A stretch of 64,000 bases of DNA from RBG-16-34-14 sp963798865. GTDB taxonomy: Bacteria; Bacteroidota; Ignavibacteria; Ignavibacteriales; Ignavibacteriaceae. The stretch lies in assembly GCA_963798865.1 (NCBI GenBank), contig CAWCVZ010000009.1:124001-188000 (forward strand). Reading direction: 5' to 3'. A program made the position numbers and the translations under genes. The notes under the pieces are model-generated. The model ran no database searches, was not told the origin of the DNA, and worked only from the letters and a program-made list of their open reading frames with translations. The stretch's first letter is position 1, and the number at the start of each line of letters is the position of its first letter. Below, one piece after another: positions 17,579-27,660 of this stretch.

Positions 17579-19207
17579 TTGATAAGTTCATTTACTACAT
17601 TAGATACAATAATAATTTTAGTTTACCTCATTACAACTCTGGGGATGGGTTTATATTTTTCCCGAAAGAATGATAAAAATACAACAGATTATTTTCTTGC
17701 CGGAAGGGATATAGGCTGGTTTGCTATCGGCATTTCAATTTTTGCAACTAACATTTCAAGCGAACACTTTATTGGATTAGCAGGTGCTGGTGCAGCCCGC
17801 GGCTTAGCTATCGGGCAATTTGAATTAATGGCGATTTTTATTTTGTTTTTACTGGGCTGGTTTATTGCCCCGGTATATATTAAATCCGGGGTTGTTACAG
17901 TTCCTGAGTTTTTAGGAAAAAGATTTAATGAATCGAGCAGAAAAATTTTTACATATCTTTCAATTATCATTTACATTTTTACAAAAATTTCAATAACACT
18001 CTTTGCCGGGGGAATTCTCTTTTATAAAATTTTCGGACTTAATATTTATTCATCCGCTGTTGTAATAGTTTTAATAACCGGTTTATACAGTATGGTTGGC
18101 GGGGCTAAATCAGTAATTAAAACCATTGTTTTCCAGGGTATTGTTTTAATAGCCGGAGCTGTTCTTCTTTCAATATTTGGTTTAATAGAGGTTGGCGGAT
18201 TCAGCGGGCTGCAGCAAAAACTCCCTCCCGATTATTTTAATATGTTTAAAAGTTTTTCTGACCCTGATTTCCCCTGGACAGGAATTATTTTCGGCGCACC
18301 AATAATAGCTTTCTGGTATTGGTGTACAGATCAATATATTGTTCAGCGTGTATTAAGTGCCAGAAGTATAAATGATGCCCGCAGGGGTTCTTTGTTTGCA
18401 GCATCTCTAAAAATATTACCTATCTTTATTTTAGTTTTACCCGGTCTTGTTGCTACAGCATTATTCCATGATATTAAAGTTGATGAAGCCTATCCACTTC
18501 TTTTATTAAGTGATTTTATTCCAACGGGTATTAAAGGATTGGTGCTTGCCGGGCTGCTGGCTGCAATTATGTCATCTCTCTCAAGTGTTTTTAACATTAC
18601 TGCAACTCTTTTTACAAACGATTTATATAAACCGAAACATCCGAAAGCATCAGAAAGTGAGCTTGTTTTAATCGGCAGGCTTTCAACAACAGTAATAATA
18701 TTTGTTGCTATTCTGTGCGTGCCGCTGGTAAAAATAATTGATAAAGAAGTTTACCTCTATTTGCAAAGCATCCAGGCATATGTTAGTCCGCCAATTGCAG
18801 CAATTTTTATTTTCGGATTGCTTTCCAAAAGAATTACTGCAAAAGCAGCACTCTGGACTTTAATAATTGGTGAAGCAATTGGTCTTTCGAGATTAGTTCT
18901 TGAAATGCTTGTTAAATCGGGATATGTCTCAAATGCTTTTCTAACTTCATTTATAGAAATTAATTTTCTTCATCTTGCAATAGTTTTGTTTGTTATCAGC
19001 TCTTCAATTCTATGGTCAATATCTCTTCTTCAGAAAGATCCTGTTAACGAGGATGTAAAAAATTACACACTCAATTTTAATCTTAACTGGAAAGAAATAT
19101 TTACATTTTCAGGAAGCGCCGGATCAAACAAAAATTACAGAACTAATTTTCTAATATCGGCTTTTATCGTAGTAATAATAATAGGACTTTGGAGCTTATG
19201 GTATTAG
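17579..19207 (+). CDS. Sodium:solute symporter (SSS family), putative sugar importer
   Basis: 542 aa with about 13-14 membrane helices. Typical SSS segments are seen: DYFLAGRDIGWFAIGISIFATNISSEHFIGLAGAGAARG near the N-terminus, WYWCTDQYIVQRVLSARSINDARRG, and LAGLLAAIMSSLSSVFNITATLFTNDLY. Subfamily members move glucose, galactose or other sugars with sodium. The start is uncertain: no ATG is in frame, TTG at 17579 is used, no Shine-Dalgarno is visible, and the frame stays open upstream to 17468. It opens the 17579-32961 gene series. Confidence 0.92.
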   Translation: MISSFTTLDTIIILVYLITTLGMGLYFSRKNDKNTTDYFLAGRDIGWFAIGISIFATNISSEHFIGLAGAGAARGLAIGQFELMAIFILFLLGWFIAPVYIKSGVVTVPEFLGKRFNESSRKIFTYLSIIIYIFTKISITLFAGGILFYKIFGLNIYSSAVVIVLITGLYSMVGGAKSVIKTIVFQGIVLIAGAVLLSIFGLIEVGGFSGLQQKLPPDYFNMFKSFSDPDFPWTGIIFGAPIIAFWYWCTDQYIVQRVLSARSINDARRGSLFAASLKILPIFILVLPGLVATALFHDIKVDEAYPLLLLSDFIPTGIKGLVLAGLLAAIMSSLSSVFNITATLFTNDLYKPKHPKASESELVLIGRLSTTVIIFVAILCVPLVKIIDKEVYLYLQSIQAYVSPPIAAIFIFGLLSKRITAKAALWTLIIGEAIGLSRLVLEMLVKSGYVSNAFLTSFIEINFLHLAIVLFVISSSILWSISLLQKDPVNEDVKNYTLNFNLNWKEIFTFSGSAGSNKNYRTNFLISAFIVVIIIGLWSLWY

Positions 19208-19253
19208 TTACTCAATTAATTAACAAATTCATTAATATATAGGAGAGATGGTA

Positions 19254-21692
19254 ATGAAAAATTTTCTACTGGCCTTGTTCATAATTTTTGCGGCCAACAG
19301 TTTCGTTTCCCAGGCTCAGATTGTTGTAGATGATATGGATTCATCAGTAGCCAAAAATATTTATTCGCTGATAAGTGAGGGTCCGCCAACAGTTATGAGC
19401 TTAAGCGATAACCATACTGATATGCATTCCGGAACAGGTTCGCTTGATTTCAATACTGTTATAGGTGCTTTCCATGATTGGGGAAGTTTTGCTGAAGTTC
19501 AAAACTTAGCCCCAGATGGTACTTATTTTGACTGGAGTATAAGTGATTCTTTAAGCCTCTGGATAAAGGTTTATCAGGCAGCTACTTTACCCGATAATAT
19601 GTTTTTCAGAATTCAGCTTAGAGATCAGCCAACACCTGCAGATCCGATTGAAATGTATGTTTATGAAAATGCAGCTACTTTAGATGCAGCTACAGGTTGG
19701 TTTAATTTAAGAGTATCTCTCAAACAAATAACTTCGGACAATAATCTTGCACCAGGTGATTCTGGCTTTACTATTACTCCAACCAGTTGGGGTATTGCAC
19801 ATAATAATGAAGTCCTGGATTATGACAAAATTATTAATTATTCGTTGGTTGCAGTTACTAATGCTAATATTACAGATTCTGTAAAAGTTGGATTTGATGA
19901 AATAGTCAGATTCGGAGTCCGTGCTGTTCCATATATTTTCTTTAATGGTAAAGTCGTTTCATCTAACTTAAATCAGTTTTTATGGGGAGGATCATTATTA
20001 GAAGTTGAAGAGGGAACAGGTTCACAGGCTGGTAAAAATTCATTGAAATGGACTCAGGGTGATCAGTGGTCGGGAGCTGGATGGAATATTGCTGAACCCC
20101 TTAATATGGCGGGTTCCTGGGTACTAGATAGCCTGAAGTTTAAATTAAAAGTCCCTGCAGGTACTGGTTCTCTTCGTATGCAGTTTGAGGATGGTACAGC
20201 AAAAGTAGGAACAGTTTTTAGTCCTATAGATGACGATCAGTGGCATCAATATTCTTTAGCATTAAAAGATATGGTGCCGCAGGATGGGACAACAGGGTTC
20301 GATTCATCAGCAGTAACAGTTTTCCAGTTTATGGGTGAAGGTAATGCTGTTAACGGTCGGGTTTTATACTTTGATGATATGTGGACGGGCAGTCCTGTAA
20401 TTGATGTAATTGCTCCTGCAGCCCCAACTAATGTTAGCGCAACAGCAGGAACTTTTCTTAACACAGTTCTTTGGACAGATGTACCAGGTGAAACAGGTGA
20501 ACGTTATACTATTTACTATTCGTTAAATCCTATTACAAATGTAAATGCACCGGGTGTTGAAGTTGCTAAGTTAAATTTTGGTGAAGGAAATGAATTATAT
20601 GATCACATACTATTAGCTCCTGTTACCAACCAAAACGTTACTTATTATTATGCTGTAACCTGTATGGATGGTGCTGGTAATGTAAGTGTTGTAAGCCAGA
20701 ACAGCTTACCTGTAACAAATTTAGCAAAAGGGCAAACTCCTGTTAGCCCGATTGTGCCAACTAATTTTGCTGCCGATGGAGATTTGAGTGATTGGACCGG
20801 AATTACTCCTTTCAGAATGTTCCCATCAGACGGTTCAGGTCATGTAGTTACTAATCAAACCATTGACGGTGATGCTGATCTTTCAGTACTGGCTTATGTT
20901 GCCATGGACAATAGCTATTTATACGTAGCTTTTGATGTTGTTGATGATATCGTTTCAACAGACACAACACTTGCTTCTTATCTGATTGATTCTCCTGATC
21001 TATTTATTGGATTGTACAATTGGCATGGTGCCCCTCATACTTCTCTTAAAAGAGGTGAACAGCCGGATTATCATTTCAGATTCGGGAGGAATGCATGTAT
21101 TCTTGATAACATAGGCGGCGCCAGGGTTCTTGTTCCCGGCCCAAATTATTATTGGGATGAAAGATTTACCCCCGGTTATGTTGTAGAAGCTAAAATTGCT
21201 TTAAGTGATCTTGCATCAATCGGTGGAGATAACCTGTATGTTCCGATTATTGGTAACAGACTTCCTATCGATTTCGCTGTTAATGATGCCGATTTAACAG
21301 GACAAAGAGAAGGTATTTTAACATATTCGCCTTATAATGAAGACCTTTCTTATCAGGATGTTACAAGATGGTTATATACATGGGTTGGCGATCAATGGAC
21401 AGGAGTTAAACAGGAAAATCAAATTGCAGATAGCTATGAACTGTTCCAGAACTATCCTAACCCTTTCAATCCTGCAACACAAATTCGATATTCAGTTAAA
21501 GAAAGCGGATTAGTAAATCTTAAGATATACGATGTACTTGGAAATGAAGTAGCTACAATTGTAAACCAGGTTCAGAATCCGGGAACTTATTCAGTTTCCT
21601 TTGATGCATCAGGTTTATCAAGTGGAGTGTACTTCTATAAAATTGAAAGCGGCTCTTTTGTTAAAGTAAACAAAATGATGCTCTTGAAATAA
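19254..21692 (+). CDS. Secreted carbohydrate-binding protein (CBM9-like, FN3) with T9SS sorting domain
   Basis: About 812 aa. The second ATG (19254) is chosen because AGGAGAG (19241-19247) is six bases before it; the first ATG (19248) touches that site. Signal peptide; two jelly-roll-like domains of the carbohydrate-binding type (IVVDDMDSS... and FFNGKVVSSNLNQFLWGGS...GRVLYFDDMW); a fibronectin-III domain (about 385-485); a CBM9-like domain (about 500-715, FAADGDLSDWTGITPF, DADLSVLAYVAMDNSYLYVAFDVVDD); and the sorting domain ELFQNYPNPFNPATQ. No catalytic motif was recognised, so it probably captures glucan at the surface for the TonB receptor. Confidence 0.85.
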   Translation: MKNFLLALFIIFAANSFVSQAQIVVDDMDSSVAKNIYSLISEGPPTVMSLSDNHTDMHSGTGSLDFNTVIGAFHDWGSFAEVQNLAPDGTYFDWSISDSLSLWIKVYQAATLPDNMFFRIQLRDQPTPADPIEMYVYENAATLDAATGWFNLRVSLKQITSDNNLAPGDSGFTITPTSWGIAHNNEVLDYDKIINYSLVAVTNANITDSVKVGFDEIVRFGVRAVPYIFFNGKVVSSNLNQFLWGGSLLEVEEGTGSQAGKNSLKWTQGDQWSGAGWNIAEPLNMAGSWVLDSLKFKLKVPAGTGSLRMQFEDGTAKVGTVFSPIDDDQWHQYSLALKDMVPQDGTTGFDSSAVTVFQFMGEGNAVNGRVLYFDDMWTGSPVIDVIAPAAPTNVSATAGTFLNTVLWTDVPGETGERYTIYYSLNPITNVNAPGVEVAKLNFGEGNELYDHILLAPVTNQNVTYYYAVTCMDGAGNVSVVSQNSLPVTNLAKGQTPVSPIVPTNFAADGDLSDWTGITPFRMFPSDGSGHVVTNQTIDGDADLSVLAYVAMDNSYLYVAFDVVDDIVSTDTTLASYLIDSPDLFIGLYNWHGAPHTSLKRGEQPDYHFRFGRNACILDNIGGARVLVPGPNYYWDERFTPGYVVEAKIALSDLASIGGDNLYVPIIGNRLPIDFAVNDADLTGQREGILTYSPYNEDLSYQDVTRWLYTWVGDQWTGVKQENQIADSYELFQNYPNPFNPATQIRYSVKESGLVNLKIYDVLGNEVATIVNQVQNPGTYSVSFDASGLSSGVYFYKIESGSFVKVNKMMLLK

Positions 21693-21704
21693 AATTTTGG
21701 TTTC

Positions 21705-21735
21705 GGAGGCACAAGTAACAGTGCCTCCTTCTTTT
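21705..21735 (+). terminator. Intrinsic terminator or attenuator inside the gene series
   Basis: GGAGGCAC (21705-21712) and GTGCCTCC (21721-21728) flank an 8-base loop and are followed by TTCTTTT. It lies between the CBM9-like gene and the TonB receptor gene, only 38 bases before the latter, so it may give higher transcript levels to the upstream surface protein. Confidence 0.8.
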
Positions 21736-21772
21736 AATTGTTAAGTTAATTTTAATTTATCGGGAAAAGGAA

Positions 21773-24508
21773 ATGATTAATTTTTACCAGCCGAAAAATT
21801 TAAAAAAAGATATTCCGGATTTCTTTCTTTTTTTAATTGCTTTTTTCCTTGCGTTTTCCTGTCTGATAAAAGCGGGAACAACAGGTAAAATTTCAGGAGA
21901 AATTAAGGATGCCGAAACAGGCGAACCTGTTATTGGAGCAAATGTTATTATTGAAGGGACTTATCTTGGTGCCGCATCCGATATTGAAGGCTACTATTTT
22001 ATTAATAACATACCACCGGGAAAATACAGAGTAATTTTTAGTGCTGTCGGCTATCAAAAAGTTATTGTTGCCGATGTGCTTATTAAGATTGACTTAACCA
22101 CAAATCTTGATATTAAATTAAATAGTAAAGTAATTGAAATGGACGAAGAGGTTATTGTTACTTCACAACGTCCTTTAGTTCAAAAAGATCTTACTTCAAC
22201 ATCAGTTACCATTTCCTCAGAAGATATACACATGATGCCTGTAGAAAGCGTTGGTCAGATTGTAAATCTTCAGGCAGGAGTTATTGGTGGTCATTTCAGG
22301 GGCGGCAGATCTAATGATGTTGCTTACCTTGTTGATGGGGTTTCTGTTACAGATGCCTTTAACGGCGGATTGAGTCTTGAAGTTGAAAATTCTTCCATCA
22401 GGCAAATGGAAGTTATCAGCGGAACTTTTAATGCAGAATACGGGCAGGCTCTTTCGGGTGTTGTAAATATTGTAACCCAGGGAGGATCAGATAAATTTCA
22501 GGGGTCTGTTTCATCTTATATTGGTAATTATCTTACCAACCATAATGATATTTTCAGAAATCTTGATGATGCAACAAGAATTGCTCAGCAAAATTACCAG
22601 GTAACTTTCAGCGGACCAGTTAAACCAATAAAAAATCTTTACTTCTTTGTAACCGGAAGATATTTTAGCGATGAGGGTCATCTTTATGGTCAGCGGATTT
22701 ACAATGTAACAGATGATAGACCAATTCAATTTGGAAATGGTTTTTGGATTCCAAGGAATACCGGTGACGGCTCTTTTGTTCCAATGGATTCGAGCCGTAA
22801 ATATTCTTTTAACGGAAAATTAACTTATTCCATACCAAATATTTCCTTTTCTTACGGTGTCTTCTGGGATGATAATGTAAACAAGTATTATGATCATTAC
22901 TGGTCCTGGACACCCGATGGAATAATGACGCATTATAGAACAAATATTATTCATAGTTTTCAGATCAATCATTATCCTACACAAAGTACATTTCAAACAT
23001 TTAAATTTTCAGCTAACCTGCACAGTTATAAAGGTTATGTTTATGATGGACCTTTTGATACAACTTTTATTGATCCACGTTACGTTAATCCTGATCAGGG
23101 AATTCCAACATCCGATTATACATTCAGATCGGGTGGTCAGCAGTCAAACAGGTATCAGAGACACACAAATACATATATTGCACAATGGGCGTTAAATTCT
23201 CAAATCTCAAAAGAGCATAAAATTGGTATTGGTATCGAAGGTAAACTTCATGAAATATTCAACCATAGTCTTGATCTTGTTAATAAAACGGAAGGACAGA
23301 CGGATAGTTTAAATAATGAAGTTTTTACACCTTGGTATCCTAATGAAGGGGTAATTAGTGATCAGGGTTCTAACGTTATTTATACAAGAAGACCGTATGA
23401 ATTTGCTGCTTACGTTCAGGATAAGATGGAATATGATATAATGATTATTAATGCGGGTGTAAGACTAGATTATTTCCAACCTAATGCTAAAGTACTTGTT
23501 GATTTACGGAACCCCACTAAGAATCCCGATTTTCCGGGAGCCAATCAATTTATAGATGCAAAATATAAAATACAGGTTAGTCCCCGTCTCGGTGCTTCAT
23601 TTCCAATAACAGATCAGGGAATCATAAGATTCTCATACGGACACTTTTTCAAAATACCGAATTTTGAAAATCTCTACACAAATCCTGATTACATTGTACA
23701 GCAGGGCAACAGTCTTTCTTCTATACTTGGCAATCCGGATCTGGATGCTGAAAAAACTGTAATGTATGAAATTGGACTTCAACAGGTTTTATTTCAGAAC
23801 TTCGCTTTTAATTTAACTGTTTATTATCGCGATATAAGAAACTGGCTCGGGATGGAGATAATCAATACCTATGAAGGATTTAAATATGCAAGATTCATCA
23901 ACAGGGATTATGCAAACGTAAGAGGTTTTATCATTACACTTGATAAACGTTTTGCAAATTATTTCAGCGCCAAAGTTGATTATACTTTCCAGATAGCCGA
24001 GGGTAATGCTTCTGACCCAAGATCTGTTTATAACAATAATCAAACTAATCCCCCTATTGAAGAAACAAAAACCGTTGTTCCTCTTGATTGGGACCAGAGA
24101 CATACTTTAAATCTTTCTTTAAATGTTGGAGTGCCTGGCGATTGGACAGCAGGATTTATTTTCCAGTATGGTTCGGGGTGGCCATACACGGAAGATATAA
24201 AAATTTCAAAGGGAGTTAGATTTGAGAATGGAGGAATAAAACCTGCAACATATAATCTTGATCTTAGAGCCGAAAAAACTTTTAAAGTTTTAGGTTTTAA
24301 TCTGAATACCTACCTGATGGTTTATAATGTGCTTGATATTAAAAATGAATATGGTGTTTATTCAACAACAGGCAGAGCCAATAGCGATCTTAATACGCAA
24401 TACGCAGGCGATATTATCGGGTTAAATACACTTGATCAATATGTAAATAACCCGGGTAACTATTCAACCCCACGCGAGTTCAGGCTGGGATTAGGATTTG
24501 ATTTTTAG
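21773..24508 (+). CDS. TonB-dependent outer-membrane receptor
   Basis: 911 aa. After an N-terminal export segment come a CarboxypepD_reg-like domain (about 38-122, GKISGEIKDAETGEPVIGANVIIEGTYLG), a plug domain (about 125-245, VTSQRPLVQKD, YLVDGVSVTDAFNGG, ISGTFNAEYGQALSGVVNIVTQGGSDKFQG) and a 22-strand-type barrel ending in REFRLGLGFDF with terminal Phe. It would import oligosaccharides into the periplasm. Downstream there is no SusD homologue; the following 1039-aa secreted protein and PorV-like barrel are 20 and 12 bases apart and likely belong to the same transcript. Confidence 0.94.
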   Translation: MINFYQPKNLKKDIPDFFLFLIAFFLAFSCLIKAGTTGKISGEIKDAETGEPVIGANVIIEGTYLGAASDIEGYYFINNIPPGKYRVIFSAVGYQKVIVADVLIKIDLTTNLDIKLNSKVIEMDEEVIVTSQRPLVQKDLTSTSVTISSEDIHMMPVESVGQIVNLQAGVIGGHFRGGRSNDVAYLVDGVSVTDAFNGGLSLEVENSSIRQMEVISGTFNAEYGQALSGVVNIVTQGGSDKFQGSVSSYIGNYLTNHNDIFRNLDDATRIAQQNYQVTFSGPVKPIKNLYFFVTGRYFSDEGHLYGQRIYNVTDDRPIQFGNGFWIPRNTGDGSFVPMDSSRKYSFNGKLTYSIPNISFSYGVFWDDNVNKYYDHYWSWTPDGIMTHYRTNIIHSFQINHYPTQSTFQTFKFSANLHSYKGYVYDGPFDTTFIDPRYVNPDQGIPTSDYTFRSGGQQSNRYQRHTNTYIAQWALNSQISKEHKIGIGIEGKLHEIFNHSLDLVNKTEGQTDSLNNEVFTPWYPNEGVISDQGSNVIYTRRPYEFAAYVQDKMEYDIMIINAGVRLDYFQPNAKVLVDLRNPTKNPDFPGANQFIDAKYKIQVSPRLGASFPITDQGIIRFSYGHFFKIPNFENLYTNPDYIVQQGNSLSSILGNPDLDAEKTVMYEIGLQQVLFQNFAFNLTVYYRDIRNWLGMEIINTYEGFKYARFINRDYANVRGFIITLDKRFANYFSAKVDYTFQIAEGNASDPRSVYNNNQTNPPIEETKTVVPLDWDQRHTLNLSLNVGVPGDWTAGFIFQYGSGWPYTEDIKISKGVRFENGGIKPATYNLDLRAEKTFKVLGFNLNTYLMVYNVLDIKNEYGVYSTTGRANSDLNTQYAGDIIGLNTLDQYVNNPGNYSTPREFRLGLGFDF

Positions 24509-24528
24509 AGACTAAACGGAGTAAAATA

Positions 24529-27500
24529 ATGTTCAGGAAAATTTTAATATTGATTGTAACAGTAATTATTTCTGATCTGCTTTATTCTCAGAGTAACCAG
24601 ATTCAAAACTACAGGAATGAGCCTTATGGTGATATTCAATACCGCAGGGAAGGTATTATGGATGGGAACCAGATCAGAACTTTATTCTATAATAATGGTG
24701 AAGTTGGTCAGTGGCCTTTTCAGCCTTCGGGAGAGTGGCCAAAAGGCACAGGGCATTCCTATCTTGATGGTGTTGCACTATTAATTTCATCGCAAATTAC
24801 TGCGCCGGGAAATAATCAAATTGTTCATCCTCTTGAAACTTCATACCGTGAATGGATGGACAAGGATCCTGTAACAGGATTAATCTGGGGACTTGAACCG
24901 GTGCCCGGTTATAGCAATCCGGGTTCTGAAAAACCAGCATTCAATACTGATCCAACTTCGTGGCCATCAAACTGGCCCGCTGCTTTAGGGCTTACACCGG
25001 AATGGGATGGATTCTGGTATGGTTACTTTGGCCGTGGCGTTCAGAATTCAGACTTTGAAACTTTTTTTGTAATGGATGATTCAAAAGATAAAGAATGGAT
25101 CAGACAGCCATATAATTATGTACCTATCGCAAGTGATCAGAACAGGGGCGGCTTAGGTCTTCGCGTAGAAGTTCGGGGTTTCCAGTGGTCTCATGTTCTG
25201 GCAGAAGATATAATTTTCTGGCATTATGATATTGTCAACATTTCTGATTTCAACTATCCTACATCCTTATTTGGTTTTTATACTGACTGCGGTGTTGGTG
25301 GTACAGATGATTCTGAAGATGACGATGCCTCGTTTGATACAAAAATTGATCTAACATATTGCTATGATGATGATGGGAAAGGTGTACCTGACGGTTGGAT
25401 TACAGGGTACTATGGTTATGCATATCTTGAAAGCCCCGGAAATAGTTTTAATGGAATTGATGATGACCAGGATGGGTTGATAGATGAAAGAAGAGATGAT
25501 GGAATTGATAATGATGGTGACTGGGTTCCTTATTCTGATTTAAATGGTAACGGCGTTTGGGATCCTGAAGAAAATGAACCATTGAATAATGATGTTGGAC
25601 GGGATGGTGTAGGTCCGTTTGACAGACAATATAATGGTCCCGATGAAGGTGAAGGCGATGGTCTTCCGACACCCGGTGAACCAAATTTTGATGCAACTGA
25701 TAAAGATGAATCAGACCAGATTGGTTTAACAGCAGTTGCAATTTACAGATTAGGACAGGGCGGTACTGGTGGTGGATGGCCAAAAGATGATGAGCAGATG
25801 TGGACAAGAATGAATTATGCGAATTTTGATACTTCTCTCCAAAGAGCAAACATAAGCATGGTATTTGCTTCCGGTCCATTCCCATTGAATTCGGGATTAA
25901 GAGAACGGTTCTCAATGGCACTGGTATTCGGCAGTAACTTTGACGACATCGTCTTTAATAAAGAAACAGTTCAGCAGATTTATAATGCAAACTATAATTT
26001 TTCAAAGCCTCCTTTAAAACCAACGCTAACTGCTGTCGCAGGTGATAAGCAGGTTTTTTTATACTGGGATAATATAGCAGAACAATCCAGGGATCCATTT
26101 CTTGGTTTTGAAGATAATGATCCTACAAAAGGTTATAAGAAGGATTTTGAGGGATATATGATTTACAGAAGTACTGAAGCTGAGTTTAATGATTTAAAAA
26201 TAATTACAGACTCAAAAGGCGAGCCTAAGTACTGGAAACCGATTGTACAATACGATCTTAAAGATGGAATAAAAGGACCTGACCCTGTTGGTATAAACGG
26301 TGCTCATTTCTGGCGTGGAGATGATACCGGATTAAGATATTCATATATTGATACAGATGTTAACAACGGGCAGAGATATTATTATGCTGCTGTTTCTTAT
26401 GATATGGGAGATCCTAATTATGGAACTGCAGGATTGCAGCCTTCCGAATGCACAAAAATTATTTCTGAAGATTTTGCCGGAACAATAAAATTTGTTGATA
26501 TAAATTGTGCTGTAGTTACACCTAATGCACCGGTCGCCGGGTATAACCCCCCGGAAATATCAGGAGATTTAAATTCGGTAAGTGAAGGAGTAGGAACGGG
26601 AAATATTAATTTGGGAATTCTCGATCCACAAAAGATTTTAAATAATGCCGTTTATAATGTTGTTTTTGAATCTGATACTTTATACCCGAAATATCGCACT
26701 CTTTCTTACGATATTGTGCGGGATTATCTGGGAGTTAAGGATACTGTATTAAGGAATATTGATAGCTCAGTAATTGGTCCTACAAGGTTCAGCCCTCCTT
26801 TTGATGGTATGACATTGAATGTAATAAATGATACCTCCATTACTGTTGTTGATTCTTTGACCGGATGGTTAGTTGGCAAAAGTAATCTTTTTATGTTTGT
26901 TATAAGTGATACCACATCCCGCGGGTTACTTTGGCCGGATGATTACGAAATTAGATTTTATGATACCCCGCAGGATACTTGCTTCATTAATTCACCTCCA
27001 TATTATTCAAAGTTCCCTGTTAATTTAAAAATATGGAATAAAACCGAAGGAAGATATACCAAGGTAGCTGTAAGGGATAATGATCAGAGCCACTCTCTTA
27101 CTTTAGGTGATGTTATTCAGGTTGTAGAATTTGTTGGGACACAGACTTTAGGAAATTCAAGAATCGTTTGGAATATTACTTATGATCCTCCACTTAATCC
27201 GAACATAACTCCGGTAGAACCTGTAAATGGAGATCAGTTCCTGATAACTGCTACCAAGCCATTTAAAACGGGAGATTACTTCACATATACTACAAAACAA
27301 GTTTCGGTAAACAATGAACTTGCAAAGGATGAATTGTCCCAGATAGGTGTTGTTCCCAATCCTTATTTAGGGGCAGCTTCATGGGAAAGAAGAAATCTGA
27401 ATTCTACCGGAAGAGGTGAAAGGAAAATTGATTTTATTAATCTTCCCGCAAAATGTACTGTTAGAATTTATACAGTAGCAGGTGCTTTGATAAAAACTTT

Positions 27501-27648
27501 ATCCAAAGATTCACCTTTAGACGATGGTTCACTCTCCTGGAATCTTGTTACAGAAGATGGGATGGATGCTGCTTACGGTTTATACATTTATCATGTGGAT
27601 GCCCCGGGTATCGGCGAGCACATCGGAAAATTTGCTTTAATTAAATAG
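24529..27648 (+). CDS. Large secreted protein of unknown function, acidic Ca-binding-like segment
   Basis: 1039 aa. Signal peptide 1-20 (ends LLYSQ). The middle (about 300-400) is a run of Asp/Asn/Gly turns (GIDDDQDGLIDERRDDG, DNDGDW, DLNGNGVWDPEE) resembling calcium-binding loops. The C-terminus (VVPNPYLGAASWE ... VRIYTVAGALIKTL ... GLYIYHVDAPGIGEHIGKFALIK) is a variant of the T9SS/FlgD-like tail with PNPY in place of PNPF. No enzyme motif was recognised. The position directly behind the TonB receptor suggests a surface partner taking the place of SusD; that is inference. Confidence 0.72.
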   Translation: MFRKILILIVTVIISDLLYSQSNQIQNYRNEPYGDIQYRREGIMDGNQIRTLFYNNGEVGQWPFQPSGEWPKGTGHSYLDGVALLISSQITAPGNNQIVHPLETSYREWMDKDPVTGLIWGLEPVPGYSNPGSEKPAFNTDPTSWPSNWPAALGLTPEWDGFWYGYFGRGVQNSDFETFFVMDDSKDKEWIRQPYNYVPIASDQNRGGLGLRVEVRGFQWSHVLAEDIIFWHYDIVNISDFNYPTSLFGFYTDCGVGGTDDSEDDDASFDTKIDLTYCYDDDGKGVPDGWITGYYGYAYLESPGNSFNGIDDDQDGLIDERRDDGIDNDGDWVPYSDLNGNGVWDPEENEPLNNDVGRDGVGPFDRQYNGPDEGEGDGLPTPGEPNFDATDKDESDQIGLTAVAIYRLGQGGTGGGWPKDDEQMWTRMNYANFDTSLQRANISMVFASGPFPLNSGLRERFSMALVFGSNFDDIVFNKETVQQIYNANYNFSKPPLKPTLTAVAGDKQVFLYWDNIAEQSRDPFLGFEDNDPTKGYKKDFEGYMIYRSTEAEFNDLKIITDSKGEPKYWKPIVQYDLKDGIKGPDPVGINGAHFWRGDDTGLRYSYIDTDVNNGQRYYYAAVSYDMGDPNYGTAGLQPSECTKIISEDFAGTIKFVDINCAVVTPNAPVAGYNPPEISGDLNSVSEGVGTGNINLGILDPQKILNNAVYNVVFESDTLYPKYRTLSYDIVRDYLGVKDTVLRNIDSSVIGPTRFSPPFDGMTLNVINDTSITVVDSLTGWLVGKSNLFMFVISDTTSRGLLWPDDYEIRFYDTPQDTCFINSPPYYSKFPVNLKIWNKTEGRYTKVAVRDNDQSHSLTLGDVIQVVEFVGTQTLGNSRIVWNITYDPPLNPNITPVEPVNGDQFLITATKPFKTGDYFTYTTKQVSVNNELAKDELSQIGVVPNPYLGAASWERRNLNSTGRGERKIDFINLPAKCTVRIYTVAGALIKTLSKDSPLDDGSLSWNLVTEDGMDAAYGLYIYHVDAPGIGEHIGKFALIK

Positions 27649-27660
27649 CGGAGATATGAA

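Noticed and set aside
25448..25921. 157-aa minus-strand open frame rich in His and Leu
   Set aside because: It is the antisense image of the Asp/Asn-rich calcium-loop segment of the 1039-aa protein and has no start signal or domain.
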